The position numbers and the translations under genes are program-made. A stretch of DNA of 64,000 nt from Anadara kagoshimensis. Lineage: Eukaryota > Mollusca > Bivalvia > Arcoida > Arcidae. The first letter of the stretch is position 1. Every line of letters begins with the position of its first letter. The stretch is from the NCBI GenBank assembly GCA_021292105.1, contig CM037865.1, forward strand, positions 73,114,128 to 73,178,127. Reading direction: 5' to 3'. The notes below the pieces were generated by a model. It saw only the letters and a list, made by a program, of their open reading frames with translations, did no database searches and was not told the origin of the DNA. This document shows positions 27,601 to 42,600 of the stretch, piece by piece.

Positions 27601-30600
27601 AATGGGTGCAAAGTTCAAGTGAAAATGCCCATATTGACCTATACACAAATCCAAGGTGGCTTACAGAAGTTTTTCTTTATACATTTTGTCTTCTAAATAT
27701 GTAAATGGTATCTTCAAATTAATAGAAAGTCATATCCAACTAATTCAGTCACTTATTTTCAAAGTTTTCCATGAAAAATAAGATTAGACGCTTGCACAAA
27801 TTTGACCTTTACAAATATGATTAATTGTGGCAAATAAATTTTTGCATTTGAAATTGTTTAACAAAACTTTTGACTTCTGTTAAAATAATTTTACTGAATC
27901 ATATTGCCCGTATTTATATAAGTATCCACTTTAAAAAAAAAGAAATCAAAGTACTGGTGGTAATGAAAGATTTGATTAGCTATAATGACTGTATCTGTAT
28001 AATACTATCAAGTGTGTTCTCTTTTTCTGGTGAAAATATTAGTGAACTGTTGATACACGAACTATTCCTAGTGCCGCTTTCTATACCTGATACACCAGGA
28101 CCCTTGTTTGCATGGAGACATTACTACCAAAATAATTCATGGTCAAACTTTAGTTGTAGCACTGGGAAAACGGAAAGGCATCAATACATTCGGCGAGTTA
28201 GGAAACGCACAAACTGTTTTTATCCACAGCGAAAGATAAATGTATTAAAATGATGTCATTATGATAGATATGACAACTAATCCATAAAAGGTGAATCCAT
28301 CTAGATAAAAGAGGATCAGGTCCCCGTTCTGTTAGAAGAATTATTGATAATTAAAATGTCCATCTGCCATCAATTTGGTAAGATTTTATCAGTCACCAAA
28401 GAAACAAATAGGATCTCGAAGTAATCCAAGACACTTCTTAGCTTAGCTGAGGGTATCTGGGGGTCCAACAGACAGCATGTTTAATTCATACAGAAGAAGG
28501 AGTGTAACTGTTTTTAAAGCTTTACACAAGGAAGCCGATACTAGAATTGTTCCCCATGGTGTTGAAGCAAGGCTATAAAAGAACAGTTGTTGTCTGTCGT
28601 GATACTTCTGTCGTGATACTGATGACCTTATTCTTCTGTTGCTTTTAAATGAGGAAGTATGATTCCAGACCGGGACATCTAAAGTTCGTCCCTGTCCATA
28701 GCATAAAATTATCACCTCTCGAGAGGAATAAGCTCCCAGTATTCCATGCAATTGCAGACTGTAAGGCTGTCAATTAACTTTCTGGACATTCTAAATACAG
28801 CATTCCGTGTTTCCAAGAAAAACACAGGTCCTCTTCCCACTCTTGCAAGAGGGAACTATTCTGAACTTATGAGTGCAGATGCCTTCATTGAATTACCTAG
28901 CGAGGATTTCTCATCTACAATGTAAACTGTTTCTCTCAGGGAAAAGTACAATTGAAAGTTTGCTTCCAACATCATATGCAACCGACCTACATATTTAACG
29001 TGCATACTATTAAACTGCTGTTTGGCTGCATTTAGTTAAACCTGGTATTTGTTCCGGATCTCCCATCACCTATAGGACACGGATGGTGCTAGTCTCACTA
29101 ACTTGCGTAATGTATGCATTTGTCTATCGACAAAATCCATCAAACTGGCTCTGTTCTGCGCAATTTTACTCCCTCTGTTTAAATTCCAGAAACTTGTCTC
29201 AAGGTGTCTTTGATTGTTGTGTGTTCCATTTCAAAGTTTTGCGATGTTGTTGGCAGGTGTCTTGATGGTGTGACCTATCCATCCCCAATGTCGCTTTTGT
29301 GTTTGTGTTTCAAAGCGACCTTGTTTTGTGATCCACCATAAACTTTTCGTTACTAATTTTGTCTTGTCATCTGACAACAAGACCACGAACAATACTAGTT
29401 TTTATACTTAAATCTGAGTTTTTTCACAAATTAAACTTATTATTATTATTTTTGCTTAAATCTTACTTTGAACATTAACTTTTCTAAGACAATTAAAGGT
29501 CAAAGGATCATGAACAAAACTTAAATTTTTGGACTTAGGTTAAGTATTTTCCTGATGTTCACGATTATTCTCGGACAGTTAAGTTAGTGCGATTCTGAAT
29601 GTGACTTAAAACAGTTTTAATGAGAAAATTACAAATTGATTGATTGCATGGGGTTTTACGGGCTTTTACGTATTTCAGTCATATCAAGACGTCATCAGCT
29701 ATAGGTGAAGTGGCAGAAATTTTGACCTTTGCAGTGAACTTAGAAAAATGTGCAGGAAAAGTTCCTTAACATGTTACACCCGCCTTGGCACGGGACATCG
29801 GTTTTTAAGATCTCATGACTTTCATTTCCAAATACTGAGTGTTTGGCAAAAGAAAAGTCGCTACCTTATTTCAAGTCTTGATCAGACCCAACTAGGGTTC
29901 GAACCCAGGACTCACCACATACGGGGAGTGAACGCTATACCAATTAAGCTACAGTAGGGGGTTTCAATGAGAAAATAACCTTTACTAAAACCATGTCATG
30001 CATTGCTGAAATGTAAATATAAATCATGTTGCACTACAAGATGTACATGTAGGGCATAAAATTTTAAGTGGGTGGCCGTATGCACTTGCAATGGGACCGT
30101 GGAACCGTTGATTGGTTGAACCCTTTGAATGTTAATGCCACAGATATTGATATTGATGAATGAAAAGAAATCGTTAGACGTGACTGATATATTCCAGAGA
30201 TTCTCGTGACTATGCCTTGCCGATTACAGTACTTGCAGTACTTGCAGTACTTTGATTTTAAACTTTTAATAAATTTCAAATTATCAGCTGGGTTTAAACA
30301 ATATATTTGTTTTAATCACAGTCATGTATTTACAAAAGAATTATATTTTAACATTTTGATTCATGCTTGATGTTGAATGTATACTTTTATTTTATTCTAT
30401 ATTGAAGCTGTGTCAGAATTTGAAAAATAATATTGAAATGTTTAAATTTTAGCCGAAACAGTCTCAATTAGCTTCCTAGTCAACGTTAAAATACATGAAT
30501 ATGCTATGATTGCATGAAAACAGATTTATTTGATTTATTTAAATCTCAAAAAGTATATATTTGGACAGCTATAAACTAATAAAGATTAATTTTTAGAAAA

Positions 30601-33600
30601 AAAACACAATCTGACCTTTGACCTTTTATCTACTAAACCAGAGGTCGATCAGCTTGGCAACAGGTTGATTCTTGACCCCTAACCTATGATGATATAAGAC
30701 AGCTATGTTGCCAGCTTTGAACACTCATGTCCCCCTATTGTGAAATTTCAATTTTTTTCCACCAGACTATTAAGGCCTCCAGCCCATGGCATTATAAGAT
30801 ATACATTCAACATCAATGGCGTGTTAAATAATGTTACAAATGTATTTATTATAATACATAATAAATGTTATATACATATGGTTAATTGTTACAATTATCA
30901 AATAACTTCTTTTCTCCTTTTAAAGGCATAGAAAATAAACATGCTGACTTGTTGTAGTAGTTTGACATTTTGTGTCGACATAATTATAATCATGTATAAT
31001 ATTATAAACTTATTAAAAGTTGGTTTTAAAAAATATTTTGGTAAAAGAAACTTCTTCTTGAGATCACTGTATGTTTTACAGATAAGTAAAATATGATAAT
31101 CATCTTCCACACAACCGGAATTACATATAACACACAAACTCTGTCATTTCTATCAAGACCTCTGTGTCTACCCACTTCTATCATAAGATCATGTGTACCA
31201 CACCTAAAAATTGACATTGCATGTCTAAATTTATTAATTTTAATTGATCGAGGTATACCTCCTTTTCATTATATCTGTTTAAAGTTGTTATATGTGGAAA
31301 GTTTGGGTTTACTTGACATATCACTATACCATGTTTGTAGGAAAATATCTTTCAGTCTAAGTACAAAAGCTTCCATAAAAATATCCTTATCCCCCACTCC
31401 CTGGGTAAACCATACTTCACCAAACCCTGTAGAACACAATTATTTTTAACTTTAGTAGCCCAATTTTTTTGCCTTGATTATCTAAGTTATGTAACATATC
31501 ATAACACTTTCTAACATATCTGTCAGTATTCATATCAACAATTTTTAACCAATACTTGACAAGTCTTTTAAAAGTAACAAGAGGCCCATGGGCCTTAACG
31601 CTCACCTGTGACCTTGACCTTTGAACCCATGAGCTTCATTCAAATATCAAAATGATAATTAGGCCAATATTCTAATATACATCCCTATACAAAAAAGTTT
31701 ATAGTTTTTGAGATAAATAATCATCTCAGTACTTGTTTGTATCTGTGATCTTGACATTTGAACCCATGCCCTTCATTCAGATATCAAAATGACCACTGTG
31801 CCAGTACCAACAATATTCTATTATACATGCCTATACAAAAAGTTAATAGTTTTCAAGATAATTAACCATTTAGGTATTCATTCGCATCGGTGACCTTGAC
31901 CTTTGAACCCATGACCTTCATTCATATATCAAAATGGTTGTTAGGCTAATACCTACAATATTCTAATATTCATGCATATATATAAAGTTAACAGTTTTCA
32001 AGATAATTAACCATTGAGGTATTCATTCACATCTGTGACCTTGACCTTTGAACCCATGACCTTCATTCATATATCAAAATGATCGTTAGGATAATAACTA
32101 AAATATTCTAATATACATGCCTATACAAAAAGTCTATAGTTTTTAAAGATAAATGATCAGTCCAGTACTTGTTTACATCTGTGACCTTGACCTTTGAACT
32201 CATGACCTTTATTTTTATATCAAAATGACCATTGGGCCATTACCTACAATATTTTAATATAAATGCCTATACAAAAAGTTCATAATTTTGCAGATAATTA
32301 ACTATTTTGGTAAACTTGTACATTTGTGACCTTGACCTTTGAACCCATGACCTTAATGGATACATCAAAATGATCGTCATGTCAATACCTACAATTAACC
32401 AAAAATCCTACGTCATTATCACCAGAAATGTTTAAAAAATAGCATTTTTATCACAGGTCAAAAACTGGGACATGACTTGACCTTGACCTTGACATCAATC
32501 GGAAGAAAATCGCAAGACAAGACCAACAGTGAAAACTCCATACATTTATCTTCAGCCATTATGAAGTTATAACAATAAATGTCTCATTTTAAAAATTACA
32601 TAACTTTACGCAAAAAACGCGTAACCTATTTTTCGTCCAATTTTCACGAAAAACACAATTTTAATGTTTCTAGGTATCCTAAATCCAAAAATCTAAACAA
32701 AATTTGCCTGCACCTTTTGGTTTCAGAGAAGAAGATTTTTTTGTCTTTTGGCTATTTATAGTAACGGCAGCCATATTGTTGGGCGTGGTCAAACCCCGAA
32801 CACAATTTTGAAAGCCTGTTACCCAGGCATAATAATCACCAAGTTCCATCAAATTTGGCTCAGTAGTTTTGGAGGAGAAGATTAAAATGTAAAGTTTACG
32901 CACGACGCACGACGCACGACACACGACGGACGACGGACGACGGACGACGGACGGTGATAGATAGCAATAGCTCATCTGAGCCTTTGGGCTCAGGTGAGCT
33001 AAAAATATAAACCGGTAATCTGCCACATTCTGCTAATGAGACAGAGTTAACAGCGTTTAGACCAACAGTTAAATAGCGCTTACATGCATAGATCTGGACT
33101 CTTTCTAATACATCATACATTTGATAGCCCCAGATCTCAGAACCATATAGTATTATTGGGTATATCTTGCTATCAAAAATTTTGAAAAAAAGTATTATAT
33201 GGTAGGTTGCCTAAGCTACTTGTAGCTTTTAACATAATTACTGACCTTTTGCCCTTCTGTGCTAATGGTTTTACCATATTAGCTACAGACAATTGCCTTG
33301 TAAAATTTAGACCAAGATATGTATAACAGTTTACATGTTGTATTTCTACTCCCCTATAAACAAATCTGTCACGTTTAGACAATCTTCCACCCTTTCCAAA
33401 AGTAACAATTTTGGTTTGTCAAGATTAACATCTAGATAATATTCCTGACAATATTTTTCTAACATATGAAGTTGCTTTTGCAAGCCTATTATAGTATCTG
33501 AGACCATAACAATGTCATCAGCAAATAATAACATGAAAATTTCGGTAATATCGGGAAATAACTGAATGCCTCTAATGTTGCTTTGACATATCATATCATA

Positions 33601-36600
33601 TAACTTGTTTATGTATAATGAAAAGAATAATGGACTTAAAACACAACCTTGTTTTAATCCTAAGGTAGCATGAAAATAATCTGTGTGCAAGTTACCGTTA
33701 CGAACACAGCATTGCACTTGACTGTACATACCTAGTATAACTTTATATAGATTACCAGTAATTCCTCTCTTCTTGAGGACAATAAACATGTTAAATCTAT
33801 GGATTGTGTCAATGACCTTCATAATTGACCTTGACACCATTTTGAAGGTAATTACAAGAATATGTCAAAAACTGAAACCCCCATGTCATTATCTGGACAT
33901 ATAGTCAAGTTTTAACAATTTAAAAATATTTTACGATTTTTGCAAAATTAAACACAAAAACGTGTAACCTATTTTTACACCAAATTTCATGAAATGAACA
34001 AACTAAAAGGTTAAGATTATGTAGAATCCAAATATCACATCAGTTTTTGCCTCCAATGAGTGGTTCAAGAGAAGAAGATTTTTTAAGGTTTTGTCTATTT
34101 TTAGTAAAAGTGGCCATCTTGGATATTCGATCGCCATGATTTGAACAAACTATAGTTAGACTCTGTCAAGGACCTTCCCTGGCAAATTTGGTTTCAGTTG
34201 GCCCAGTAGTTTCGGAGGAGAAGATTTACTGACACACGCACGCACGCACAGAGGCACGGACACACGCACGCCTCGCCATGCCATAAGCTCACATGGCCTT
34301 TGGCCAGGTGAGCTAAAAACAGTTAAAATATTATGTTAAGGTCAAGTGGTACAAATGCAGGCTAACCTTATGCATGGCATGTACAAATCTACATATATAC
34401 GCTCTGATGGTATTATTCTAAGTCCTAACTTAAAGTAACTGTAACAATTTTTGATAAAATTATTTACAGGGAATAAAATACATAATGTCTATCAATTAAA
34501 AGATTAAATGAATATATACAAGAAATCATAAATACAGTACACAAATAAATTCAACAGATACCAATGATTCACTAAGAATTGCCTTTGGTACCTTCAATTG
34601 ATAAAGACATTTTTTCACAAAATTCAATTGAGGATATTTTTAATATTGTTTCAATTTTCAAAATTCTTTCAGATTTTAAACTTAGAATTTTCAAATTTTT
34701 CATACACTATGACTAAAATATATTTGCAATGCTGTCATGAAAATTTATACAGAAATAAGGGGTGTTTTTTTATATGATGCACAGAATTTCTGAATGACGT
34801 GTTTTTGATTTCAGTGGTTTTCAATCACTTTTTTGGCCAAGTAAAAATTTTCAGTTACAATGATTTTTTCACTTCAGTCAAGATTGTGTCTCAATAGTTC
34901 AATATCTTTTAAATATTTCAAATGAAGCCATTAACAATATTTCACTGACTGACCGGCCCTTCTTCCATTTCGAAGTACATTTTGGATGATAAGGCTTTAT
35001 TATTCTGCTATTCCCTAGTAATATTGTTTCTTCGTATAATTATTTCTGTAATTTAAGTGACTAGGAATACAAAATAATCTAACTTATAAAGTACTTTGTA
35101 TACAAATCATTAAAATAAAGTATTTACTATTACAGCATGACGCACAAACTAGTTTAAGGCATGATGACGTAAAGTTTGCAAGTTTGCCAATTCTTTTACA
35201 ATATTGTCAAAAATCATGATGTTATTGTTAATTTTGGTCATATATTTGCATCAGATTTTGTCTTTGAAGTTTTATAGCGAAAAATCAAGCAAAGGGACAT
35301 GTTTTTCTTTACATTTTCAGAAAATTCTAATTTTTAACTACATTATGTTAGTTTTTCAAAAACTTGTAAGACAAACTGTTATTTTTCTACACTTTTTCCA
35401 ATGTTTCAGAGCCTGAAAAATTGTGATTTCCTATTTAGCCTATGTTAAAATTCGTTACATTTTTTATGCTTTATAGATAAAAAAGTAAAAAGTCCCTATA
35501 TTTTTTTGCATTTTCAGATATGCCTCAAAAATATTTACACACATCAACAAAACCAAAAACTTGTAAGATAGTGCCCATTAGTACCACTTGGCCTTAAATG
35601 GCTATACATCTACCAGTATATTTTATATTCAGTCAAACCTGTCTATACAGGTTATGCATGGGGACCAGTAAATGTGGCCTTTATATACAGGTTCAAATAA
35701 TATGAATAAAAACCAAATGGGATATAATTCTACTGGCCTTTATAAGCAGCTGACCCTCATTTTGAAGGTCATTTTAGGAAAAGAACTTAAAATCTCGTGT
35801 CAAAAACAGTCTGTGATGCTAACTTTTTTGCCTACTAGTCGTTTGGGAAGGACTAGTATCAAGTGAGTATTTACCGATTAAAGAGATACTAGTCTGGATA
35901 TAACTGACATTTTTAACACATTATCCTTAGACTAAGCCTTACCATCCATTTTTTTCTGTAAATTATGCTATTTCAAAAATTCTATATTCATATAACAATA
36001 CTGTATACAAATAAGACATATTGATGTATTATTTCATTTATCAATATTACATATGTTAACATGTTTATCAATAAAATAAAAGTAATAATAATATCAACAA
36101 TTTTTTAAAAATTTTGTCATATTTTATTCTTCGTATGTTTCTCTGATTGTTTTTAGTTATTCTATCATGTTTTAGCTCTCGTCAAATGTCAACCATGGTC
36201 TCCCATGTGCCCAATCAGACTTGTTTGACTTCACCCTATTTTCTTCATAGTCAAGTTTTGTTTCGTCAGGAGTCTTTTGTTTATGTACAGCTTTGCCCGG
36301 CCTACACCCGTCCAACCATCAAAGCATGGACATTGTTAAAACAGAAGTAGATATACATGTAATAATAGCCAGATTGAATACCGGAATAACCCATGCACGA
36401 TTATCGAACCCGATTTCAAATATGGTTATTATGAAATGGAGACCGATCACGACTGAATTTATGGGGTTAAACAATCACCTCTGACGGTGCTGACAGTGCA
36501 TAAAACAAAAAATTAATATAGTTGGCTTTACTAGGGATAGTTTTAAAATTTCAGCTACATTTTTATTCAAATAAATATGGTTCACACTAGTCCCCAATGA

Positions 36601-39600
36601 AATTAACTAGTCATAGGCATCGGACTAGTGGCTAACGTCGCAGACTGCAAAAACTTTACATTTAGTCAGGATATTGCAATTTGAAGCTTTTATTTGAAAT
36701 TGGGTCATGACCTTGTTACAAACATATGATTTGTAGATGCTAGTAGTAATGATGATGGTTAAAGTGTTACAGATCCTGATGATCCCACTTAGCTGCTGAG
36801 TAAATCTTGGCTTTGGTACAGATTTATATACTGGTGACTATACAATTATCAACAACAGTATTCTGAACATGGAAGAAATAACAGACCATTCTAGAACTGA
36901 CAACATATATTGAGACTGAAAAAAGCAAAGCCCATGTTAGACAGTGTAGCCAAGTTTATTTTAGATCAACATTTATATAGAATGAGTACCAAACAGGATA
37001 AGGATACTACATATAAATACTCATACTTTAAAAAGAAGATTTTCAAAGATTTTTATTTTTTACCCTTTATTACTTTTTACCCTTTATGGGGTCTAAAGGG
37101 AACATACCTACTTCATTTGTACAAATCTGAAAGGATTTCATGCCTTCGATCAGACATGATGGATACCAAGTTTCTCGAAATTCAGTCTGACAATATAGCT
37201 GTGGTAGATTTAAATGTGAAAGTATGATACACACATAACACATGCACATAATCACAGATAAAATGTGACCAAACAAAATTAACAGATAATGTTACTACCG
37301 ATAAATGGCTTTCTGTGAAGAAAAATAGCTTTATATGAACTCACATTGCTGTGTTCTTTTCTCTATCTCTAAGTTGTGCAGCAATTAAGGACAAACAATT
37401 TTCAAATACCTATAAATAAACAATAGATACAAAGATATAAAATTTGAATTAATTTTTATGGTACTGCATGAGTCTTTTACTGATAGTCTTTTTTTTGTTT
37501 TTAAGAAACAAAGAATAGTGATGAAAAAGGCCAATGGGCCTTAATGGTCACCTGGCAATTGAGTAATCACTACAACATGTACTCATATGACAAAGTAATA
37601 AAAATTTAAATAATTGTTGATAAAAAAACATATCAGTAATTTTTACCCTTCAAACAAAAATTTTGCATAGGAATTAGTTAACTTGCCAGGTATATAGAAC
37701 TTGAAAATCAATTTGAAAATAGATTGCAACATAAAACAAGAGGCCCATGGGCCTGATATGCTCACCTGATAACTAATGGCTAGCTGATAGATTTAAAGAA
37801 AACATAAATACTAAACCCCAATGACTTTTTTCTTTACATCATAAAAACCATTGTATCAATACCTACAAAATTCTAATATACATGCCTATACAAAATGTTT
37901 ATAGTTTTCAAAATAATTAACCATTTCGGTATTGGTTTGAATCTGTGACCTTGACCTTTGAACCCATGACCTTTTTGTATACATCAAAATGATCATTGTA
38001 TCAATGCCTACAACATTCTAATATACATGCCTATACAAAAAGTTTATAGTTTTCAAGATAATTAACCATTTCGATATTGTTTCACGTCTGTGACCTTGAC
38101 CTTTGAACCCATGACCTTTTTCTATACATCAAAATGACCATTGTATCAATACCTACAACATTCTAATACATGTATACATGCCTATACAAATAGTTTATAG
38201 CTTTCGAGATAATGAACCATTTCAGTATTGTTTTCGCATCTGTGACCTTGACCTTTGAACCCATGACCTTTTTCTAAACATCAAAATGATCGTTGTATCA
38301 TAGCTACAACATTCTTATATACATGCCTATACAAAAAGTTTATAGTTTTCGAGATAATTTACCATTTTGGTATTGCTTTGCATCTGTGACCTGGACCTTT
38401 GAACCTATGACCTTTTTCTATACATCAAAATGATTGTTGTATCAATACCTACAACATTCTAATATACATGCCTATACAAAAAGTTTATAGTTTCAAGATA
38501 ATTAACTATTTTGGTATTGTTTCATATCTGTGACCTTGACCTTTGAACCCACGACCTTTTTCTATACATCAAAATAATCCTTGTAACAATACCTACAACA
38601 TTCTAATATGCATGCTTATACAAAAAGTTTATAGTTTTCGAGATTATAATTAAAATTAGAGGTAAACAAAATTAGGTCACGACCTTCACAATTGACCCTG
38701 ACCTCATTTTGAAGATACTAACAAGAAGATGTCAAAACTGAAAACCCCATGTCAATATCTGGGCAAATAGTCAAGTTACAACAATTTAAAGCTATTTTAC
38801 GATTTTTTCAAAATTAAACACAAAACTTGTAACCTATTTTTGTCCGAATTTCAAAAAATGAACAAACTATAAGCTTAAGACTCTAGAGAAGCCAAATATC
38901 ACATCAGATTTTTTCTCCAATCAATACTTTCGGAGAAGAAGATTTTTTTAAGATTTTTGCACCTCAAGGTCACCTTGACCTAGTTATGGTAGCCATGGCA
39001 ACGCCACGAACAAATCTGAATTGCACCGGCCCATATATACTTCTGACCAAGTTTCATTGAAATCTGTCTGTAGTTTCAGAGGAGATGTCGAAAATAGGTG
39101 TTAACGACGCACGCACATACACACGCTGGGCTATGCCTTAAGCTCACATGACCTTTCGGTCAGGTGAGCTAAAAAGTGATACATTCAGTACGAAACTGTC
39201 GAAAGTTTAATAATGATCTAGTCATAAGGATTCCCATATTTGACTCAACAAAACATGGATATAATACTCTATTCCTCATTTAATTTGCAGCTAAAGATTC
39301 TGATGGGCAGCTAAAGATTGTCACATCCATGACAATGACATTAAGAATGCATTTTAAAACAAATGTACAACACCGGATGTAAGCCTTGTGCACTTGGACA
39401 GTACCAGTAATTACATGTTGCCCTTTGCTCAAAATAAATTAGAAGAATTTGCTATTTCACTATATACATGGATTAGAAAACAGTTTCAACTCCAATTTCT
39501 GGAAATTACTTGATTTTCTTTTAACTAGCAATTGTAAGGTCGTAATTTTGACTTTAAAATTGTACAGCTTAGGCCAAAATTGTAAGGGTAAGCAAGCATG

Positions 39601-42600
39601 CTCATAACCTCATAATGTTATGAACATGAGAAAATGTATGTTGTAAACAAAATAAAAGATAGTTTTTTAGATCCTCTCAGTATGTTCCCTTTTCACAAAG
39701 AAATCCATAAATAAAAACATTTTCTAATTGAATGATGGAAAATTAGTAAAAACATCTAAAACTTTGAGTCAGAAAGCAGTCATGTTTAAACAAGAAGAAA
39801 AACTCTAAAAAAAAAAAAGACCCATTGGGCCTGATACGCTTACCTGATAAATAATAGCTTGAATGTCAAATGTCACAATCTTTTATAATAGTAAAGATTT
39901 TAGGCTAAATTGTAAAAACGAAAGTACAAAAGTAAAAATACTATGCCATTTCAAGATTTTTTGGTACCTGTGACCTTGACCCTTGAATGTATGGCCTTTA
40001 TTATTATATCAAAATGATTGTGATGCCAATACCTAACAGTCTACTATACATGCCTATATAAAATGTTTATATAGTTTTTGAGAAAATTAACAATTTCAAT
40101 ATTATTTTGCATCTGTGACCTTGACCTTTTTCTATACATCAAAATGATCGTTGTATCAATACCTATAACATTCTAATTTACATGCCTACAAAATGTTAAT
40201 AGTTTTTAAGATTAATAACCATTTCAGTATTCTTTTGCATCTGTGACCTTGACCTTTGAACCCATGATCTTAATCTATATATCAAAATTTTCTTTACATC
40301 AGTGCTTACAATATTCTAATATACATGTCTATACAAAAACTTTATTGTTTACAAGATAATCAGCCATTTTGGTATTGTTTTGCATCTGTGACCTTGACCT
40401 ATCAACCCATGACGTTTTTCTATACATCAAAATGATCCTTGAATCAATACCTACAACATTGTAATATACATACCTATACAAAATGTTAATAGTTTTCAAG
40501 ATAATTAACCATTTCAGTATTATTTTGCATCTGTGACCTTGACCTTTGAATCTATGACCTTAATCTATATATAAAAATGATCGTTACATCAATACTAACA
40601 ATATTTTAATATACATGTCTATACAAAAAGTTTATAGTTTTCGAGATAATTAACCATTATGGTATTGTTTTGCATCTGTGACCTTGACCTTTGATCTCAT
40701 GATCTTTTCTATACATCAAAATTATCCTTGTATCAATACTTACAACATTCTAATACACATGCCTTTACAAAAAGTTAATAGCCTTCAAGATAATTAACCA
40801 TTTCAGTATTATTTTGGATCTGTGACCTTGACCTTTGAACCCATGACCTTAATCTATCTATCAAAATGATCGTTACATCAATACTAACAATATTTTAATA
40901 TACATGTCTATACAAAAAGTTTATAGTTTCCGAGATAGTTAACTATTTTGGTATTGTTTTGCATCTGTGACCTTGACCTTTGATCTCATGTTCTTTTCTA
41001 TACATCAAAATTATCCTTGTATCAATACCTACAACATTCTAATATACATGCCTATACAAAATGTTAATAGTTTTCAAGATAATTAACCATTTCAGTAATA
41101 TTTTGGATCTGTGACCTTGATCTTTGAACCCATGACCTATTTCTATACATCAAAATGATTAACGTATCAATACCTACAACATTTTAATATACATCCCTAT
41201 ACAAAAAGTTTATAGTTTTCCAGATAAAAATTAAAATCAGAGGTAAAAAAAAATATTAGGTAATGACCTTCACAATTGCCCTGGACCATTTTGAAGATAA
41301 TAACAAGAATATGTCAATCTGAAAACCCCATGTCATTATAACAATTTGAAGCTATTTTACGATTTTTTCAAAATTAAACGCAAAAACGCGTTACCCATTT
41401 TTCGACCAAATTTCACGAAATGAACAAACTTGTCTTAAGACTCAAGAGAAGCTAAATATCACATCAGAATTTTTCTCCAATGTTCGGTTTCAGAGGAGAA
41501 GGTTTTTTTAAGAATTTTGCACCTCAAGGTCACTATGACCTAGTTTTGATAGCCATGGCAATGCCACAAACAAATCTGAATTACACTACCCCATACATGC
41601 TTCTGACCAAGTTTCATTGAAATCTGTCCAGTAGTTTCTCAGAAGTTGAAAATAGGTTTTAAAGACCCACACACACACACACACAAACACACACACATAC
41701 ACGCACACACACACACACTGCCCTATGCCATAAGCTCACATAACCTTCGGTCATTTGAGCTAATGAAAATGCAAATTTCATTAATTTTTATATTATATTA
41801 TTTTTCTTTTTTTCCTTAATTTTTAAATTTATTTTTTTAAACAAATTATATTTGTATTTCACATTGCATTTTCATCTTAAGACAGTTAATTATGTGAAAA
41901 TGTAATTTTGTTAGGAAATGTTATATCCAAATTGAACTTCTCCCTAAATTTGGTTAAGGGAGATGTCACTTCTCCCTGTTTCAAAATCTTATTTGAGCCT
42001 GATGTTAAACGCTATCTACTTTTTAAATTTCAAGTTTGAATAAAATTGGTTAAAAATTGTTTGCACAATAGCTACTTTTGCATTTTTACTATTTATAGTA
42101 ATGACGGCCATATTGGGAGTCCTATCTTGGTCATGAATGTACATGACACATTGTCTTGTGGTGATATATCCATGTGGCAAATATGGTATGCCTATGTCAA
42201 AGAACAAAGAAGTTATGGCCCGGATAATGAATCTGCACAGAAAGGCAGACAGATGGACAAAGTGATTCTTATATACCACCCTAAGTTTCTTTGTGGGTGG
42301 TATAAATATGCATGATTGCTAAAGACATTTTGCATAATAACTTGGTTGCTTAGGACATTGAACATTAATCAAGACATAATTATAACTCAAAATGACAAAC
42401 CTGAAATCACTTAATCAAAAAATAAAGTTGCTAAAGACCTTTTGCTTGTTGATAAGGACAAAACATTTGACCTGTACCTACTAATGACTCTAATGACAAT
42501 CATGAAATCAGTGAATCAAATTATATATGGTTGTTAAGGACTTTTTACATCTTCATTTGGTTGCTATGGATATAACATTAAAGCTTGACTCTTAATGTCT

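Noticed and set aside
29886-29957. Possible functional tRNA gene on the minus strand
   Set aside because: Degenerate copies with the same downstream body occur elsewhere in the window, so it is a SINE head.
36910-37227. 105-codon plus-strand frame
   Set aside because: Low-complexity, coincides with a degraded repeat tail (GAAGATTTTCAAAGA-type text); no domain.
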